Of a stretch of DNA of 64,000 bases, positions 52,027 to 62,300 are shown piece after piece. The stretch lies in assembly GCA_039028975.1 (NCBI GenBank), contig JBCCHB010000063.1:1-64000 (forward strand), written 5' to 3'. This DNA is from JAHBNG01 sp039028975. Its GTDB lineage: Bacteria; Chloroflexota; Anaerolineae; Caldilineales; Caldilineaceae. The translations under genes were made by a program, and so were the position numbers. The notes beneath the pieces are model-generated. The model had not been told where the DNA came from. It was given only the letters and a program-made list of their open reading frames with translations, and did no database searches. The number at the start of each line of letters is the position of its first letter. Position 1 is the first letter of the stretch.

Positions 52027-52259
52027 AGTATTTCGTATTTCCTTTTCATCCTATCAAGTTGCTTAGCCATAAGTATTGAAGGCATTGAGATGGTTTAGGC
52101 AGACTATTCAATTATTCGCAATGGCCGAACCCGATCTTGCCATAAGATTGGACCGATGGCAAGCGATATTCTTTGGTAACAACAGCAGGAACCAATAAGT
52201 GTAAGCTTAAGGGTTAGGCGCACCGATCCAAGTGCAGCGCAAGGTGAATCGCAGCATTT

Positions 52260-53306
52260 TTAGAGTGTCTCTGTCACTTTATTGAGTCCTCGTGGCTGAT
52301 CCACGCTGTACCCTCGGGTGGCCGCCAAGTGCATAGCAAAGAGCTGCCCTGGAACAATACTGGCAACTGGTGATAGCCACTCTGGGATGTCGCTTGGCAA
52401 TTGCAGCGGCGTTTGTGCTTGGGCCAATAAAGTTCCGCTGTCACTGATGACAATCAGCTCAGCCCGTCGCTCCATAAGTGGAACAAGAAACGCTTCCATC
52501 TCGCTGTGCATCTGACCGGAGGGGGCCACCACAATCACCGGAAAGCCCTGATCTATCAAGGCCAAAGGCCCATGTAGGAAGTCAGCACTACTATACGGTT
52601 CGACCATTGTATAGGTCAATTCTTTGAGTTTCAGGGCCAATTCAAAAGCCGTTGCGTAATTGAAACCACGCCCAATCACCACGCATTGTTCCATGTAGCG
52701 GTATCGTTCAGTAAGCTGAGGAAGTGCTTGGTTGATCTGCAATGTCTCATTCACAAGTTGGGGCATCTTTTGTAGCGCGCTCATGGCCTGATCCTCTTGA
52801 GCGAGGCAGCAGGAGAGTAGGGCAATAGCAGCAAGTTCACTGGTGTATGTTTTGGTTGCGGCCACAGATTGCTCCAAGCCAGCCTGGAGGTTAAGTACAA
52901 AGTCTGCCTCTTGTGCTAAATCTGAATCGCTAAAATTGGTGATGGCTGCTGTCAGCGCGCCCTGCCGACGTCCTTCTGCAACGACAGAGACGATATCTGG
53001 GCTTTTGCCACTTTGGCTGATGCCTAAAACCAGGGCATTTTTTAATATAGGCGGCTGGCGATAGATAGAGAAGAGGCTGGGCGTAGCCAAACTCACAATG
53101 ATCCCGTTGCGTGCTCCCAGCACATAGTTGGCATAGCGAGCCGCGTTATCGCTAGTCCCTCTGGCCGCAATGACCACATGGGTGATATTGCGTTGGCGAA
53201 TTTGATTAGCCAAGGCTTGGGCTTGAGCGTGTTCTTGCTGGAGCAGATTTTCTATGACTTGAGGTTGTTGGTGAATTTCGCGGTAGAGATGGGTGGTGTT
53301 GAGCAT
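52260..53306 (-). CDS. SIS-domain aminosugar isomerase/deaminase (GlmS C-terminal or AgaS type)
   Basis: 348 residues with two SIS (sugar isomerase) domains, about 25-155 and 195-320. Domain 1 has VVIAARGTSDNAARYANYVL and VLGISQSGKSPDIVSVV; domain 2 has VVIGRGFNYATAFELALKLKELTY and SADFLHGPLALI. The C-terminal catalytic tail DQPRGLNKVTETL matches the GlmS isomerase domain (usually ending DxPRNLAKSVTVE). No glutaminase domain is present, so it likely acts on free aminosugar phosphates, as in the NagB-II/AgaS group. Ribosome site aagga upstream. Stands alone, upstream of an R3 repeat. Confidence 0.85.
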   Translation of the reverse strand: MLNTTHLYREIHQQPQVIENLLQQEHAQAQALANQIRQRNITHVVIAARGTSDNAARYANYVLGARNGIIVSLATPSLFSIYRQPPILKNALVLGISQSGKSPDIVSVVAEGRRQGALTAAITNFSDSDLAQEADFVLNLQAGLEQSVAATKTYTSELAAIALLSCCLAQEDQAMSALQKMPQLVNETLQINQALPQLTERYRYMEQCVVIGRGFNYATAFELALKLKELTYTMVEPYSSADFLHGPLALIDQGFPVIVVAPSGQMHSEMEAFLVPLMERRAELIVISDSGTLLAQAQTPLQLPSDIPEWLSPVASIVPGQLFAMHLAATRGYSVDQPRGLNKVTETL

Positions 53307-53338
53307 TTGGATTCCTTTTTGGGTTATCTCACCGAACT

Positions 53339-53446
53339 ATATAGATAGCCAGAAAAGTTCTGTCCCCCCTTAATGGAAATTCTAGAGCAGATTGGAAAAG
53401 GATCGTCCCGATCCTTTTCTGGCGGACTATATCCTAATCATACCCC
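53339..53446. repeat. R3 dispersed repeat, copy 1
   Basis: Begins atatagatagccagaaaag, ends cttttctggcggactatatc. The outer ends (gccagaaaag/cttttctggc) are inverted. Inside lies an extra hairpin, aaaaggatcg/cgatcctttt with a 3-nt loop. Confidence 0.75.
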
Positions 53447-53787
53447 AGGCCTCCCAAACGTAAAAAGGTAGATTCTGGAAAAGGGAACATCCTATGTATC
53501 AACTTTTCTTCAACGGCTCATTAGTTATTTACCCCTGGCTACCGAGCGCCCCGTAACAAATGACCACTGGTAAGGGACTAATGACGGCACACAACTCGTC
53601 GGTTTGCGTCGATGCGTCACAGGCCTTACTTTGAACAGCTCTCCACTCTGTGTTACGAATTGGTACAAACTTCACCATTCGCGAAGATGTTGTAGCGTGT
53701 CACTGATTACTGACCTACCGTTTACCGTTTACTTTGCAACCGAAGGTTGCGCTGTGGTACCCTCCAATACCTACCCCAAATGCGTTC

Positions 53788-53890
53788 ATATAGATAGCCA
53801 GGAAAGTTCTGTCCTCCCTGCTCAGAATTGTCCAGAGTAGATTGGATAAGAGTCGGGACAAGACTTTTCTGGCGAAGTATCAATACCCCA
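53788..53890. repeat. R3 dispersed repeat, copy 2
   Basis: Begins atatagatagccaggaaag, ends cttttctggcgaagtat. It aligns with copy 1 over about 92 bases. The inner stem differs in sequence (aagagtc with gactttt) but still pairs mostly. Confidence 0.75.
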
Positions 53891-53912
53891 ATCAACACCC
53901 AAGGAGTTTCCT

Positions 53913-55145
53913 TTGCAACAGCTTTTGAATCAACAACTTTTCAGCCATCCGATGAGTCGACCTATCTACATCCCGACCATTCTGCTGGCTTTTGGGCGAG
54001 GGTTGTTGCTACCGGTTCTCCCTATCTACCTGCTCTCCCTCGATATTTCGTATACCTGGGTCACCTTTGCCATTGCCAGCATGGGCATGGGGACGATTGT
54101 AGGTGACCTACCGGCTGGCTTTCTGCTGGGGCGTCTCAGTGCTAAAAAGACCATGCAGTTGGGGATTGGATCCATGGGTTTGGCGCTGCTTGCCATGGCC
54201 TTAATACAGAGTTATTGGGCACTGGTAGCGTTTTACTTCTTGGTGGGTGTGGGGACTGCACTCTACAATATCTCGCGCCATTTTTATCTGCGTAGCGAAG
54301 TCCCCTTGGAGCAGCGCGGCCGGGCCATTGCCATCTTTGGCGGGACCAATCGAATAGGCACCTTTGCAGGCCCCGTCATTGGCGGCTACCTATCCCTGTT
54401 ATTTGGCCCAAGCGGCGTCTTCATCGTCTTTGCCTTGCTCGCTGCGGTGGCTTATTTTTTCCCTACCCAGTATGCCGTGGAGCGTGCGCCAAAGCCATCG
54501 GAAGGTACGCCCACACAGGGCCAGATGCACAACCCTTTGAGTTCCCTGCGCCATCTCTTCCAGTCTAATGCAGAGGTATTAATCCCTGCTGGTATTGGCC
54601 AATTCTTTGCCCAAGGTGTGCGCTCTGGTCGTACGGTCATTCTGCCGCTCTATGGTGCTGATGTCCTAGGTTTGGATGAAGTGGCCATCGGCTGGATCAT
54701 GACCATCGCCTCGGGGATTGATATGTCGCTTTTTTATCCTGCTGGTCTGATCATGGATCGGCTGGGTCGTAAATTTGCTTATGTCCCCTCCTTTTTGATT
54801 CAGGGAATTGCGATGGCGTTGATTCCCTTCACAACAGGTTTTTTTGGTTTGGCCATTGTCAGTGGGCTGATGGGGTTCGGCAACGGACTCGGCTCAGGTA
54901 GCATGATGACGCTCGGTGCCGATCTAGCTCCTACCGAATCAACAGGTGAATTCTTAGGTATATGGCGCCTCATTGGCGATCTAGGCCAGACAAGTGCGCC
55001 GATTGTTGTGGGAAACGTGGCTGATATTTTCAACTATCTGCCCTACTCAGCATGGGTGGTTGCGGCGATGGGCATTGCATCCGGGCTGACCTTTGGTTGG
55101 TTTGTGCCTGAGACGCTAAGGCGAGACAGAGAGGTGAAGGGATGA
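53913..55145 (+). CDS. MFS transporter
   Basis: 410-residue major facilitator, about 12 membrane segments. The first loop motif after segment 2 is PAGFLLGRLSAKKTMQLGIGS, and the second-half motif is PAGLIMDRLGRKFAYVPSF. A TTG start at 53913 is favoured: aaggag (53901-53906) lies six bases upstream. An ATG at 53955 begins MSRPIYIPTILLAFGRG, which is also a plausible start. The pattern resembles multidrug-type carriers. It stands alone. Confidence 0.86.
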   Translation: MQQLLNQQLFSHPMSRPIYIPTILLAFGRGLLLPVLPIYLLSLDISYTWVTFAIASMGMGTIVGDLPAGFLLGRLSAKKTMQLGIGSMGLALLAMALIQSYWALVAFYFLVGVGTALYNISRHFYLRSEVPLEQRGRAIAIFGGTNRIGTFAGPVIGGYLSLLFGPSGVFIVFALLAAVAYFFPTQYAVERAPKPSEGTPTQGQMHNPLSSLRHLFQSNAEVLIPAGIGQFFAQGVRSGRTVILPLYGADVLGLDEVAIGWIMTIASGIDMSLFYPAGLIMDRLGRKFAYVPSFLIQGIAMALIPFTTGFFGLAIVSGLMGFGNGLGSGSMMTLGADLAPTESTGEFLGIWRLIGDLGQTSAPIVVGNVADIFNYLPYSAWVVAAMGIASGLTFGWFVPETLRRDREVKG

Positions 55146-55338
55146 AGAGATGGCGGAATCATACGACTTATGCCGGATAATAAGTTCATTATTCCCTTCG
55201 TTATCTGTTTGACTCTTAAAACTTATTACGTTAAAATGTAGATTAATCGCCTAACTTCGCAGTATGATTTGGTAGTACGCCCTCTACCCTGCACCCAAGA
55301 ATGATCATTTATCCAACATCATTTTATGCAGGGCAACT
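55146..55338. other. Intergenic spacer
   Basis: AT-rich, no gene or hairpin of note beyond a 6-bp repeat (acttat/ataagt). Confidence 0.3.
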
Positions 55339-56685
55339 ATGTCTCAGTATCTTCAAATCAAATATATATCCCAACAGGAAGCTCAGATAGCGCGCTCGGG
55401 TCTGCCCCATTTTTCTTGGTTACTTATTATTTCTCTGGTGTTTACCCTGGTGGGTTGTTCAAATTCCTCACGTTCACAACGCGCAGATGCCGAGCTAAAT
55501 GGCGCGTTACTGGTCTGGCATAATTGGCCGGAACCTGAATCCCAATTAATTGAGCATTTTCTTGATGAGTTTATGAAGATTCATCCTCGCGTAAACATAG
55601 CGAGTGAATTTGTCTCCGGTGAAGAGCTGAACGAACTTTATGCTCAGCAGATGGCCTCTGGACTTGGCCCCGATCTGCTCATTGGTCCAGAATTATCCAT
55701 CGTCTATGATTTGGTGCGTCAAGATCTGCTGCTGGATCTATCAACCACAGATTTTGCAACGACTACACTCCAACTTCAGGCAATAAAAGCCCTAACGCTT
55801 GATGACCACCTCTATGGGATTCCCTTTGCTGCCTACACAAATGTACTCTACTATGACCGTAAGATTGTCGACGAACCTGCGTTCGCGATGACCGATCTAC
55901 TCACTGCTGCTGAAAATGACCTCAAGGTTGCTATCCCAACTGATTTTTATTATGCCTATTGGGGGATTCGTAACTTTGGCGGTCAGCTTGTTGATACAAA
56001 TGGGAATGTACTCGCTGACGATGGTTTTGTTAAATGGCTTGAATGGCTCTCGCTGGCCCAAAAGGAAGGGTTATATCTAAGTTCGAACTATGGCGAATTG
56101 CTGCGTTTTTTTGCCGAAGGCAATGCCGCCTATTTTATCGGTGATTCTTCGGAACTACCCTATTTGCAAGAAGTGCTGGGTGAGGATCGTGTGGGTGTTG
56201 CTCGGCTTCCCTATCGTGGTGAAGATAATGAGGAAGAGGGTGATGAAGAAGGGGATAATGAGGTATCAGATGCTGAAGCCCTTTTGGCCCAACGGTTTTC
56301 ATCAGGTTCCTTCTTAGAATTAGAGGTTATGGCGATTAGTCAGATGTCAGCCCAAAAAGAGTTGAGCTTAAAGGTAATTGAGTTCTTTGTCAACCAGACC
56401 CACCAGCGTGAGATTGCCGAAGCAAACTTGGGACAGATTCCACTCCACCGCTCGGTACGTATCGATGAGCGCTTTTCTCCTATCGAGTCGGTGTTAATTG
56501 ACCAGAGCCGAAGTGCTATCATCCTCCCTCTCGAGATGATACCCATCGCAAAAATACTCAGGGTAATAGGCAACGATACCTACCATCAGGTTTTGGAGGG
56601 TGTTTTACCCCCTTCCGAAGCGGTCGAACAACTCCGTCAAGAGATCCAAAACCAACTCCAAACGAATACGGCAGAAGGAGGGTAG
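55339..56685 (+). CDS. Solute-binding lipoprotein (SBP family 1) paired with MscS
   Basis: 448-residue binding lipoprotein. A longer-than-usual N-terminal region leads to a signal segment and lipobox LVGC (Cys40). The fold has the usual extracellular family 1 marks: IEHFLDEFMKIHPRVNIASEF, ASGLGPDLLIGPELSIVYDLV and LYGIPFAAYTNVLYYDRK. A strongly acidic stretch (about 294-312) interrupts the C-terminal lobe. No permease or ATPase genes adjoin it; instead its stop is seven bases before the MscS gene, whose ribosome site lies inside its end. It may therefore sense a ligand for the channel, or it may be a carrier-less binding protein. The start ATG at 55339 has only a weak ribosome site. Confidence 0.83.
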   Translation: MSQYLQIKYISQQEAQIARSGLPHFSWLLIISLVFTLVGCSNSSRSQRADAELNGALLVWHNWPEPESQLIEHFLDEFMKIHPRVNIASEFVSGEELNELYAQQMASGLGPDLLIGPELSIVYDLVRQDLLLDLSTTDFATTTLQLQAIKALTLDDHLYGIPFAAYTNVLYYDRKIVDEPAFAMTDLLTAAENDLKVAIPTDFYYAYWGIRNFGGQLVDTNGNVLADDGFVKWLEWLSLAQKEGLYLSSNYGELLRFFAEGNAAYFIGDSSELPYLQEVLGEDRVGVARLPYRGEDNEEEGDEEGDNEVSDAEALLAQRFSSGSFLELEVMAISQMSAQKELSLKVIEFFVNQTHQREIAEANLGQIPLHRSVRIDERFSPIESVLIDQSRSAIILPLEMIPIAKILRVIGNDTYHQVLEGVLPPSEAVEQLRQEIQNQLQTNTAEGG

Positions 56686-56691
56686 ACTCTT

Positions 56692-58074
56692 ATGTCACTT
56701 GAAACAAATTTCGATCTTGCTATCCATATTATAACCAAATTAAGAGTCTTTGCTGGACGCCCTGAGGTTCAATTACAGCTATTTGTCATTGTTGTAGCAC
56801 TCATTCTTGCGGCGATCATAACCAGGTTACTGAAGCAAGGAACCCAAGAAGCGGTTAACCGCTGGATCGAACAGCGATTGGATCGCCCTTTTGGCGTGTT
56901 AGCGCGAGTGATTTATCGAGTTGTGCAGATGATTAGCTTTCCCATTTACGCTCTTCTGCTCCTGGGCTTGTTTGGTCGCCTTATGAGTATACAAGGCTTT
57001 ATTTCAGGGCTTGTTACCCAATTCACCTGGGTACTGATAACTGTTCTCATCTTTCAACTAGGGATAGCCGTTCTCTATCTTGTTTTTGAGGAGCATGAGG
57101 TAAAGCGTTATCATTACCGTTTGCTTCTCCCTCTTCTGATTGTGATTATTGTTCTGCAGCTTTTGAGCGATTTGGTCAATTTACGAGACTTGGCCCAACT
57201 GGAGCTGGTCCCCTTCTTTGGTAGACCTATCACACTAGGTGCTCTTTTTATTGCTACAGTAGGACTCTATTTTTGGACAGATGCAGTCCACAGTATTCAG
57301 GATCTCATCTATCGCATCATTACGTTGCGTACATCGGTTGATCCAGGTAGCACCCAAGCAACACTGACCTTATTTCGCTATGGGCTTATTATCCTAGGTA
57401 TTCTCTTCGCACTTAGCCAATTGCGCTTAGACTCGACAACCGTTGCTGCCATTACAGGAGGTCTGTCTGTAGGCGTCGGGTTTGGGCTGCGTGAGATTTT
57501 GAGTAACTTTATCAGTGGCCTCTTGTTGCTCTTTGAACGCTCGCTCCAGCCAGGTGATGTCATTGAGGTTGATGGTGAACTCTGCGTGGTTGAGAAGTTT
57601 AGCATCCGTGCCACCACGGTCCGAACGCTGAATCATGTTGAACTGGTAATACCCAACCAGATCTTCTTTACATCGCCCTTCAAGACTTATACGGGAACTG
57701 AACATCGGGTTCGAGTTCCGCTCATTGTCAAAACCGATTGTGCCATTGATCCACGTAGGGTACAATCTGTACTGAAAGAGACAGTGTTGGCTCATGAGCA
57801 TGTGTTGGATGAACCAGAACCCACTGTCTTCATAACAGACTATGGTGACAATGTGGCAACCTTCCAGGTAAATATCTGGCTCGATGATCCGCTCCTTAGC
57901 CCTCCAACGGTTAGCGAAGTCCGAGTAATGATTTGGGATGCCTTTGACGAACACAATATCGCACTGCCAACACCGGAAGTTGAGGTTCACTTCTCGAATC
58001 GCCAGCCTTTACGAATGGCTGCAAACGGACAAACGAGTGAGCCAGAGCACCAGATGTTGATGGCGGCGTCGTAA
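56692..58074 (+). CDS. MscS-family mechanosensitive channel
   Basis: 460-residue small-conductance mechanosensitive channel protein. Five or six membrane segments lead to the pore helix GGLSVGVGFGLREILSNFISGLLLLFER (about 260-290), the MscS TM3 with its Gly/Ala pattern. The beta domain follows with PGDVIEVDGELCVVEKFSIRATTVRTLNHVELVIPNQIF. The C-terminal alpha/beta domain ends about 445. The extra N-terminal segments (relative to E. coli MscS, 286 residues) are common in larger MscS members. A ribosome site (agaaggagg) lies about 10 bases before the ATG. It is coupled to the SBP gene upstream. Confidence 0.93.
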   Translation: MSLETNFDLAIHIITKLRVFAGRPEVQLQLFVIVVALILAAIITRLLKQGTQEAVNRWIEQRLDRPFGVLARVIYRVVQMISFPIYALLLLGLFGRLMSIQGFISGLVTQFTWVLITVLIFQLGIAVLYLVFEEHEVKRYHYRLLLPLLIVIIVLQLLSDLVNLRDLAQLELVPFFGRPITLGALFIATVGLYFWTDAVHSIQDLIYRIITLRTSVDPGSTQATLTLFRYGLIILGILFALSQLRLDSTTVAAITGGLSVGVGFGLREILSNFISGLLLLFERSLQPGDVIEVDGELCVVEKFSIRATTVRTLNHVELVIPNQIFFTSPFKTYTGTEHRVRVPLIVKTDCAIDPRRVQSVLKETVLAHEHVLDEPEPTVFITDYGDNVATFQVNIWLDDPLLSPPTVSEVRVMIWDAFDEHNIALPTPEVEVHFSNRQPLRMAANGQTSEPEHQMLMAAS

Positions 58075-58341
58075 CGAAGCCAAGCGAAATTAGACCACTC
58101 TCTGAGAGTAACTATTTACAAATTTTTGCGTCATCTACTGTGTAAGTGTAGTCCGCCAGCAAATTTTGTCTCGGACATTGGATGGTTCATTCGGGATCTT
58201 CCCGAAAAGAAGGCATCCCCCTTAGCGAGGCTAGGTTCCATCTTCATGAGGACAAGTCCCGTCTTCACAAGGACAGGCTTCTCGTCTGCACGGGAACAAG
58301 TTTTTCTGGTCATCTATAGCTGAAGCGCATGGGATCAAGTT
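58075..58341. other. Intergenic spacer with short repeated words
   Basis: Words such as ggacaagtcccgtcttcaca and ggacaggcttctcgtctgca recur with variation (about 58250-58300). The overlapping frames there look like coincidence. Confidence 0.3.
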
Positions 58342-58968
58342 ATGGCATTAAACAACCTAACCAATTTATGGTTCCTTTCACAGAGACGACCATCGTTTTT
58401 CTTGTACTCAATTTGGGTTCTCTTTCTGGTGACAAGTTGTGTTCCGTTAGACCTATCGGAACCGACGTCGGGCACTGTGGTTCAAAATGAAGATGTCTCG
58501 ATCTCGGTTGCGGTCGAGACGCCCAACGAAGCCCTGGTGCAACCACAGACCAGACCTATCACTATTGATGTAACCAGTCCCAAAGGCATGGGACGCGCCC
58601 AGATCCAATTCTCTGCGCACGATAAACAAGAGGAGATTCGTCTCCATTTTCAGCTTAAGGGACTGGAACGATTGGTGGTTACGGCTGATACAACTACGGT
58701 TCTGGCATCCGTTTCAGCGATCGATCCGCTCTACATCTCACAAGAGCTAGTGAAACGCGGAACTGAATCAGCCTCAGCAAGTAGTGACGGTCAATCCATT
58801 TCTGACGCTCACCCTTTTTGGCTCACAATCGAGGCTGTCTCTGTAGCGAGCACAAATAGTGATACCGCAGCCCCGTTAGCAGACACCATCGTAGTAACCA
58901 TTCCTCCTGCGCTTCTCACTGAGGCTACCGAACAGATAACAATTGAATGGCTTGACTTCTATCGGTAA
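58342..58968 (+). CDS. Hypothetical lipoprotein
   Basis: 208 residues. The signal peptide (FFLYSIWVLFLVTSC) ends in a lipobox-like VTSC (Cys33). The mature part is beta-rich with ISVAVETPNEALVQPQ, IRLHFQLKGLERLVVTAD and a C-terminal ITIEWLDFYR. No family was recognised. It follows the SBP/MscS pair by about 270 bases on the same strand, so co-transcription is possible but unproven. The start ATG at 58342 lacks a strong ribosome site. Confidence 0.6.
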   Translation: MALNNLTNLWFLSQRRPSFFLYSIWVLFLVTSCVPLDLSEPTSGTVVQNEDVSISVAVETPNEALVQPQTRPITIDVTSPKGMGRAQIQFSAHDKQEEIRLHFQLKGLERLVVTADTTTVLASVSAIDPLYISQELVKRGTESASASSDGQSISDAHPFWLTIEAVSVASTNSDTAAPLADTIVVTIPPALLTEATEQITIEWLDFYR

Positions 58969-59301
58969 CACACGTCAACGCAGTATAGAATCCGCGCGTC
59001 ATTATCCACACAACAATTTCTACGTCTATCATTATTAGCGGATTGAGCGCGCTCAAAGTTATGTTCGGTTGCAGCAAAACTCATCCCCGTTTGAAATCTT
59101 TCATGGGATTATCCTTGGAAGACTGTGGAAACCGACAGTCGTCAAATCGGCTGCACTATAACCCGTTATTGCCATATTTTCTCACAATAATGATTCATAA
59201 ATGGTTAAAAAAATATTGCGTAAAGAACGACGGATCTCAAGAGCGCAATGATATTAGAGTAGAGTCACACTCAATCACATAACCCATAGAAAGGAATACA
59301 G
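58969..59301. other. Intergenic region
   Basis: Holds a 14-bp perfect palindrome ttgagcgcgctcaa (59043-59056), a possible operator. No convincing gene; the open frame in it has no ribosome site and no family resemblance. Confidence 0.4.
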
Positions 59302-62300
59302 ATGATGCATCTTCAGATATCTTTCCCCAGCTATCTGAATTACCGCTACATAAGCTACCCATACAGTGGGTCTGTTCTTTTGTGCATACTTTTTTTTCTG
59401 CTGCTCTGTGGTATTCAGTGGCTTGATGTCTATGCTCAAGATGTTCCAACGGGTCAGGACAACCAAGATGACCTAGTTGAAAGTAACCTGGAGATCTTTC
59501 TTCCCTTAATATTTTCTCCAGCAGAACAAGATTCCGACATTGCATCACCGCAACCTGTTCGTGAAGATTCGAGCATATGGGAAGATATAAGTCCAAGTGA
59601 AGGCGAAGCCCCACATCAGGATGAACCTGTTAGTGTGCCAGAAATCGTACGGATCTTTGTCAACTCACAAGAGCAGCTTACCCTCTTGGCTGAAGAACTA
59701 GATATCTGGGAGGAAGTGACCGATAGAAGCCGCCATACGGTTACGGCCCTGGTATCCCCAAAACAAAAAGCTGAGTTGTTAACCAATGGGTATCGAGTGG
59801 AGTCAGACCAAGAGCTGATGGAGCAATATGGTCGCACGCTGAACCTCTTTGGGCGCACCTTAGCCCATACCCACTCCTCAGATGTAGGTGCTGCTGTGAT
59901 TGTCGATATCAGTGAGATTCCCGGCTTTGCTTGCTTCCGCACTGTTGAAGAAACCTATGCGGATCTGTCTACCTTGGCAGAATCCAACCCGAATCTGACA
60001 TCCTGGGTCGATATCGGCGATTCTTGGAACAAAGTCACCTCTGGCAGCTCATCTGGCTATGACATCCAGGCGCTCGTGTTGACCAATCAATCTATTCCCG
60101 GTCCCAAACCGACGTTCATGCTCATCGCTGCGATCCACGCCAGAGAGTACACGACGGCCGAAGCCGCAACCCGTTATGCGGAATATTTAGTCGACAATTA
60201 TGGTCTGCATCCAGACGTGACTTGGTTGTTGGATTACCACGAAGTACATATTCTGCCCCAGACCAATCCCGATGGACGTAAGATTGCAGAAAGTGGCGAA
60301 CTCTGGCGGAAGAATCGCAACCATAGTGATGGGTGTATGCATACGAACCAATACGGCGTCGATCTGAATCGCAACAGCAGCTTTAAATGGGGGCTGGAGA
60401 GTGGCTCCAGCAACAATGCTTGTAACCAGACCTACCGAGGGAGTTCAGCTGCATCTGAACCAGAAGTTCAAGCCATTCAGAATCATGCCCTCTCAATCTT
60501 TCCGGATAATCGAGGCCCCCTTGATTCGGAAGCTGTTCCCCATAATGCATCTGGTCTCTTTATCTCACTACATAGCTATGGAGAGCTTGTCTTACCTGCT
60601 TGGGGCTGGACAGACACACCAGCGCCCAATAGTGATGCACTCTATACGCTAGGCCACAAATTCGGCTACTATACTGATTACAAGGTCTGTTCATCTACCT
60701 CCTGCCTCTATTCTACCTCTGGTACAACCGACGACTGGACTTACGGAGAACTTGGGGTCCCTTCATATACCTTTGAACTGGGGAACGCTTTCTTTCAAAG
60801 CTGCCCTACATTTGAACAGAAAATCTTTCCCGCTGTCCGAGATGCGCTTATCTATGCTGCCAAAGCGGCTCGTCAGCCCTACTTAGATCCGGCTGGCCCT
60901 GAAAGCGTCAATTTGTCTCTAAGTGCGAACCATGTTTCAGCGGGAACACCTGTCAATTTGAGCGCATTGGTGGATGATAGCCGCTACGCATCCAATGGTG
61001 GTGATAGGGAGGAATCGAGCCAGCGTATTGTAGCCGCTCGCTACAGCATCGATAAACCATCATGGTTTGGCGGAACACTTTGGCCGATGAGTGCAAGCGA
61101 TGGTCTTTTCGATACGACCGCCGAGAATGTTCAGGCAACCTTAGACACCTCTTTATTGGCCCAGGGTCAACACACCGTCTTTGTAGAGGGACAGGATGAA
61201 GCGGGGAATTGGGGCGTACCATCAGCCATCTTCCTCACGATTACTGACGCAAGTGCCCCTCAGCCGACAATGGAAAGCACGCCTCTTCCGACTAGAAGTC
61301 ATTCCGATACAGCCACGCCTTCCGCAACAGCGACTCCTATGTCCACACCTTTGCCAACTGAAGTACCTCAAGAAGGCCTCTGTACTATCTATAGGAGTAC
61401 TGATGTTCCGCGGCAACTACCCAATGGGACAACAATAATTGAGTCGGTTCTGAGCGTTGCAGATGAAGGCTTGATCAGCGATCTAAATGTGAGCGTAGAT
61501 ATGCACCATAACTGGGTTGGCGATCTTATCATGACCCTTCAACATCAGGAGACAGGCACAACCGTAAACCTGCTGGAGAGACCGGGCAAGCCGGGTGAAA
61601 TTTGGGGCTGTAATAGCGATCACATCGATGCCACGTTTGATGATCAAGCGACGGTCCTAGCAGAAGAAGAATGCTCAGCAACTGTCCCCGCCATCGGTGG
61701 GGATGTTCGTCCCAACGAACCGCTGGAGCGCTTTAACGGCCAATCTGGGATGGGGACATGGCTCCTAACTGTACAAGATAACTATATATCCGCCGATAAT
61801 GGCAGCGTGAATGCATGGCACCTGGAGATATGCAGAGCTAGCAGTCCCCCTCTAACCGAAACCCCTTCACCGCCTCCAACGCTACAACCAACCTTGGAAA
61901 GTACCATTCCCCCCACAAGCTCTACCAGACAGACACCCACAGAGACACCCGCAATCCATCCAACGCCAACGCCATTCCGGTCAACACCAACTCGCCTTCC
62001 ATCAGCGACGCCTACTTATTCTCCTGCCCCAACTGCCACCCATTCGCCGACTCCCACCTATTCACCGTCCCCTACTCATTTGCCCTCCCCAACAACGACG
62101 TCCCCGCTATGTCGTACCTATCCCAGCAGCAACACACCCCTTGCTCTGGATCCTGGTGCATCGTCGGCCCTCTCATCTCTCACCATTCTTGAACTTATAT
62201 CCATAGACACACTCAGGGTTCATGTAGACCTGTCCCACGAGTGGATTGGTGATGTGGGGATAACAATTGCCCACCAGGAGAGCGGCATCCGTGTCTCTCT

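Larger units (their letters stand above)
53307..53900. other. Intergenic region with two R3 repeats
   Basis: Between the divergent SIS gene and the MFS gene. Holds both R3 copies (53339-53446 and 53788-53890). Between them, no gene with a ribosome site or known family was found. Confidence 0.5.

Noticed and set aside
58126..58323. Overlapping open frames on both strands after mscS
   Set aside because: Both arise from short repeated words; no start signal.
59043..59282. 79-codon plus-strand frame before the M14 gene
   Set aside because: No ribosome site, mixed composition and no recognisable motif; it starts in a palindrome.
61196..61438. Alternative frames within the M14 Pro/Thr-rich linker
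   Set aside because: They overlap the intact carboxypeptidase frame and have no start signal.
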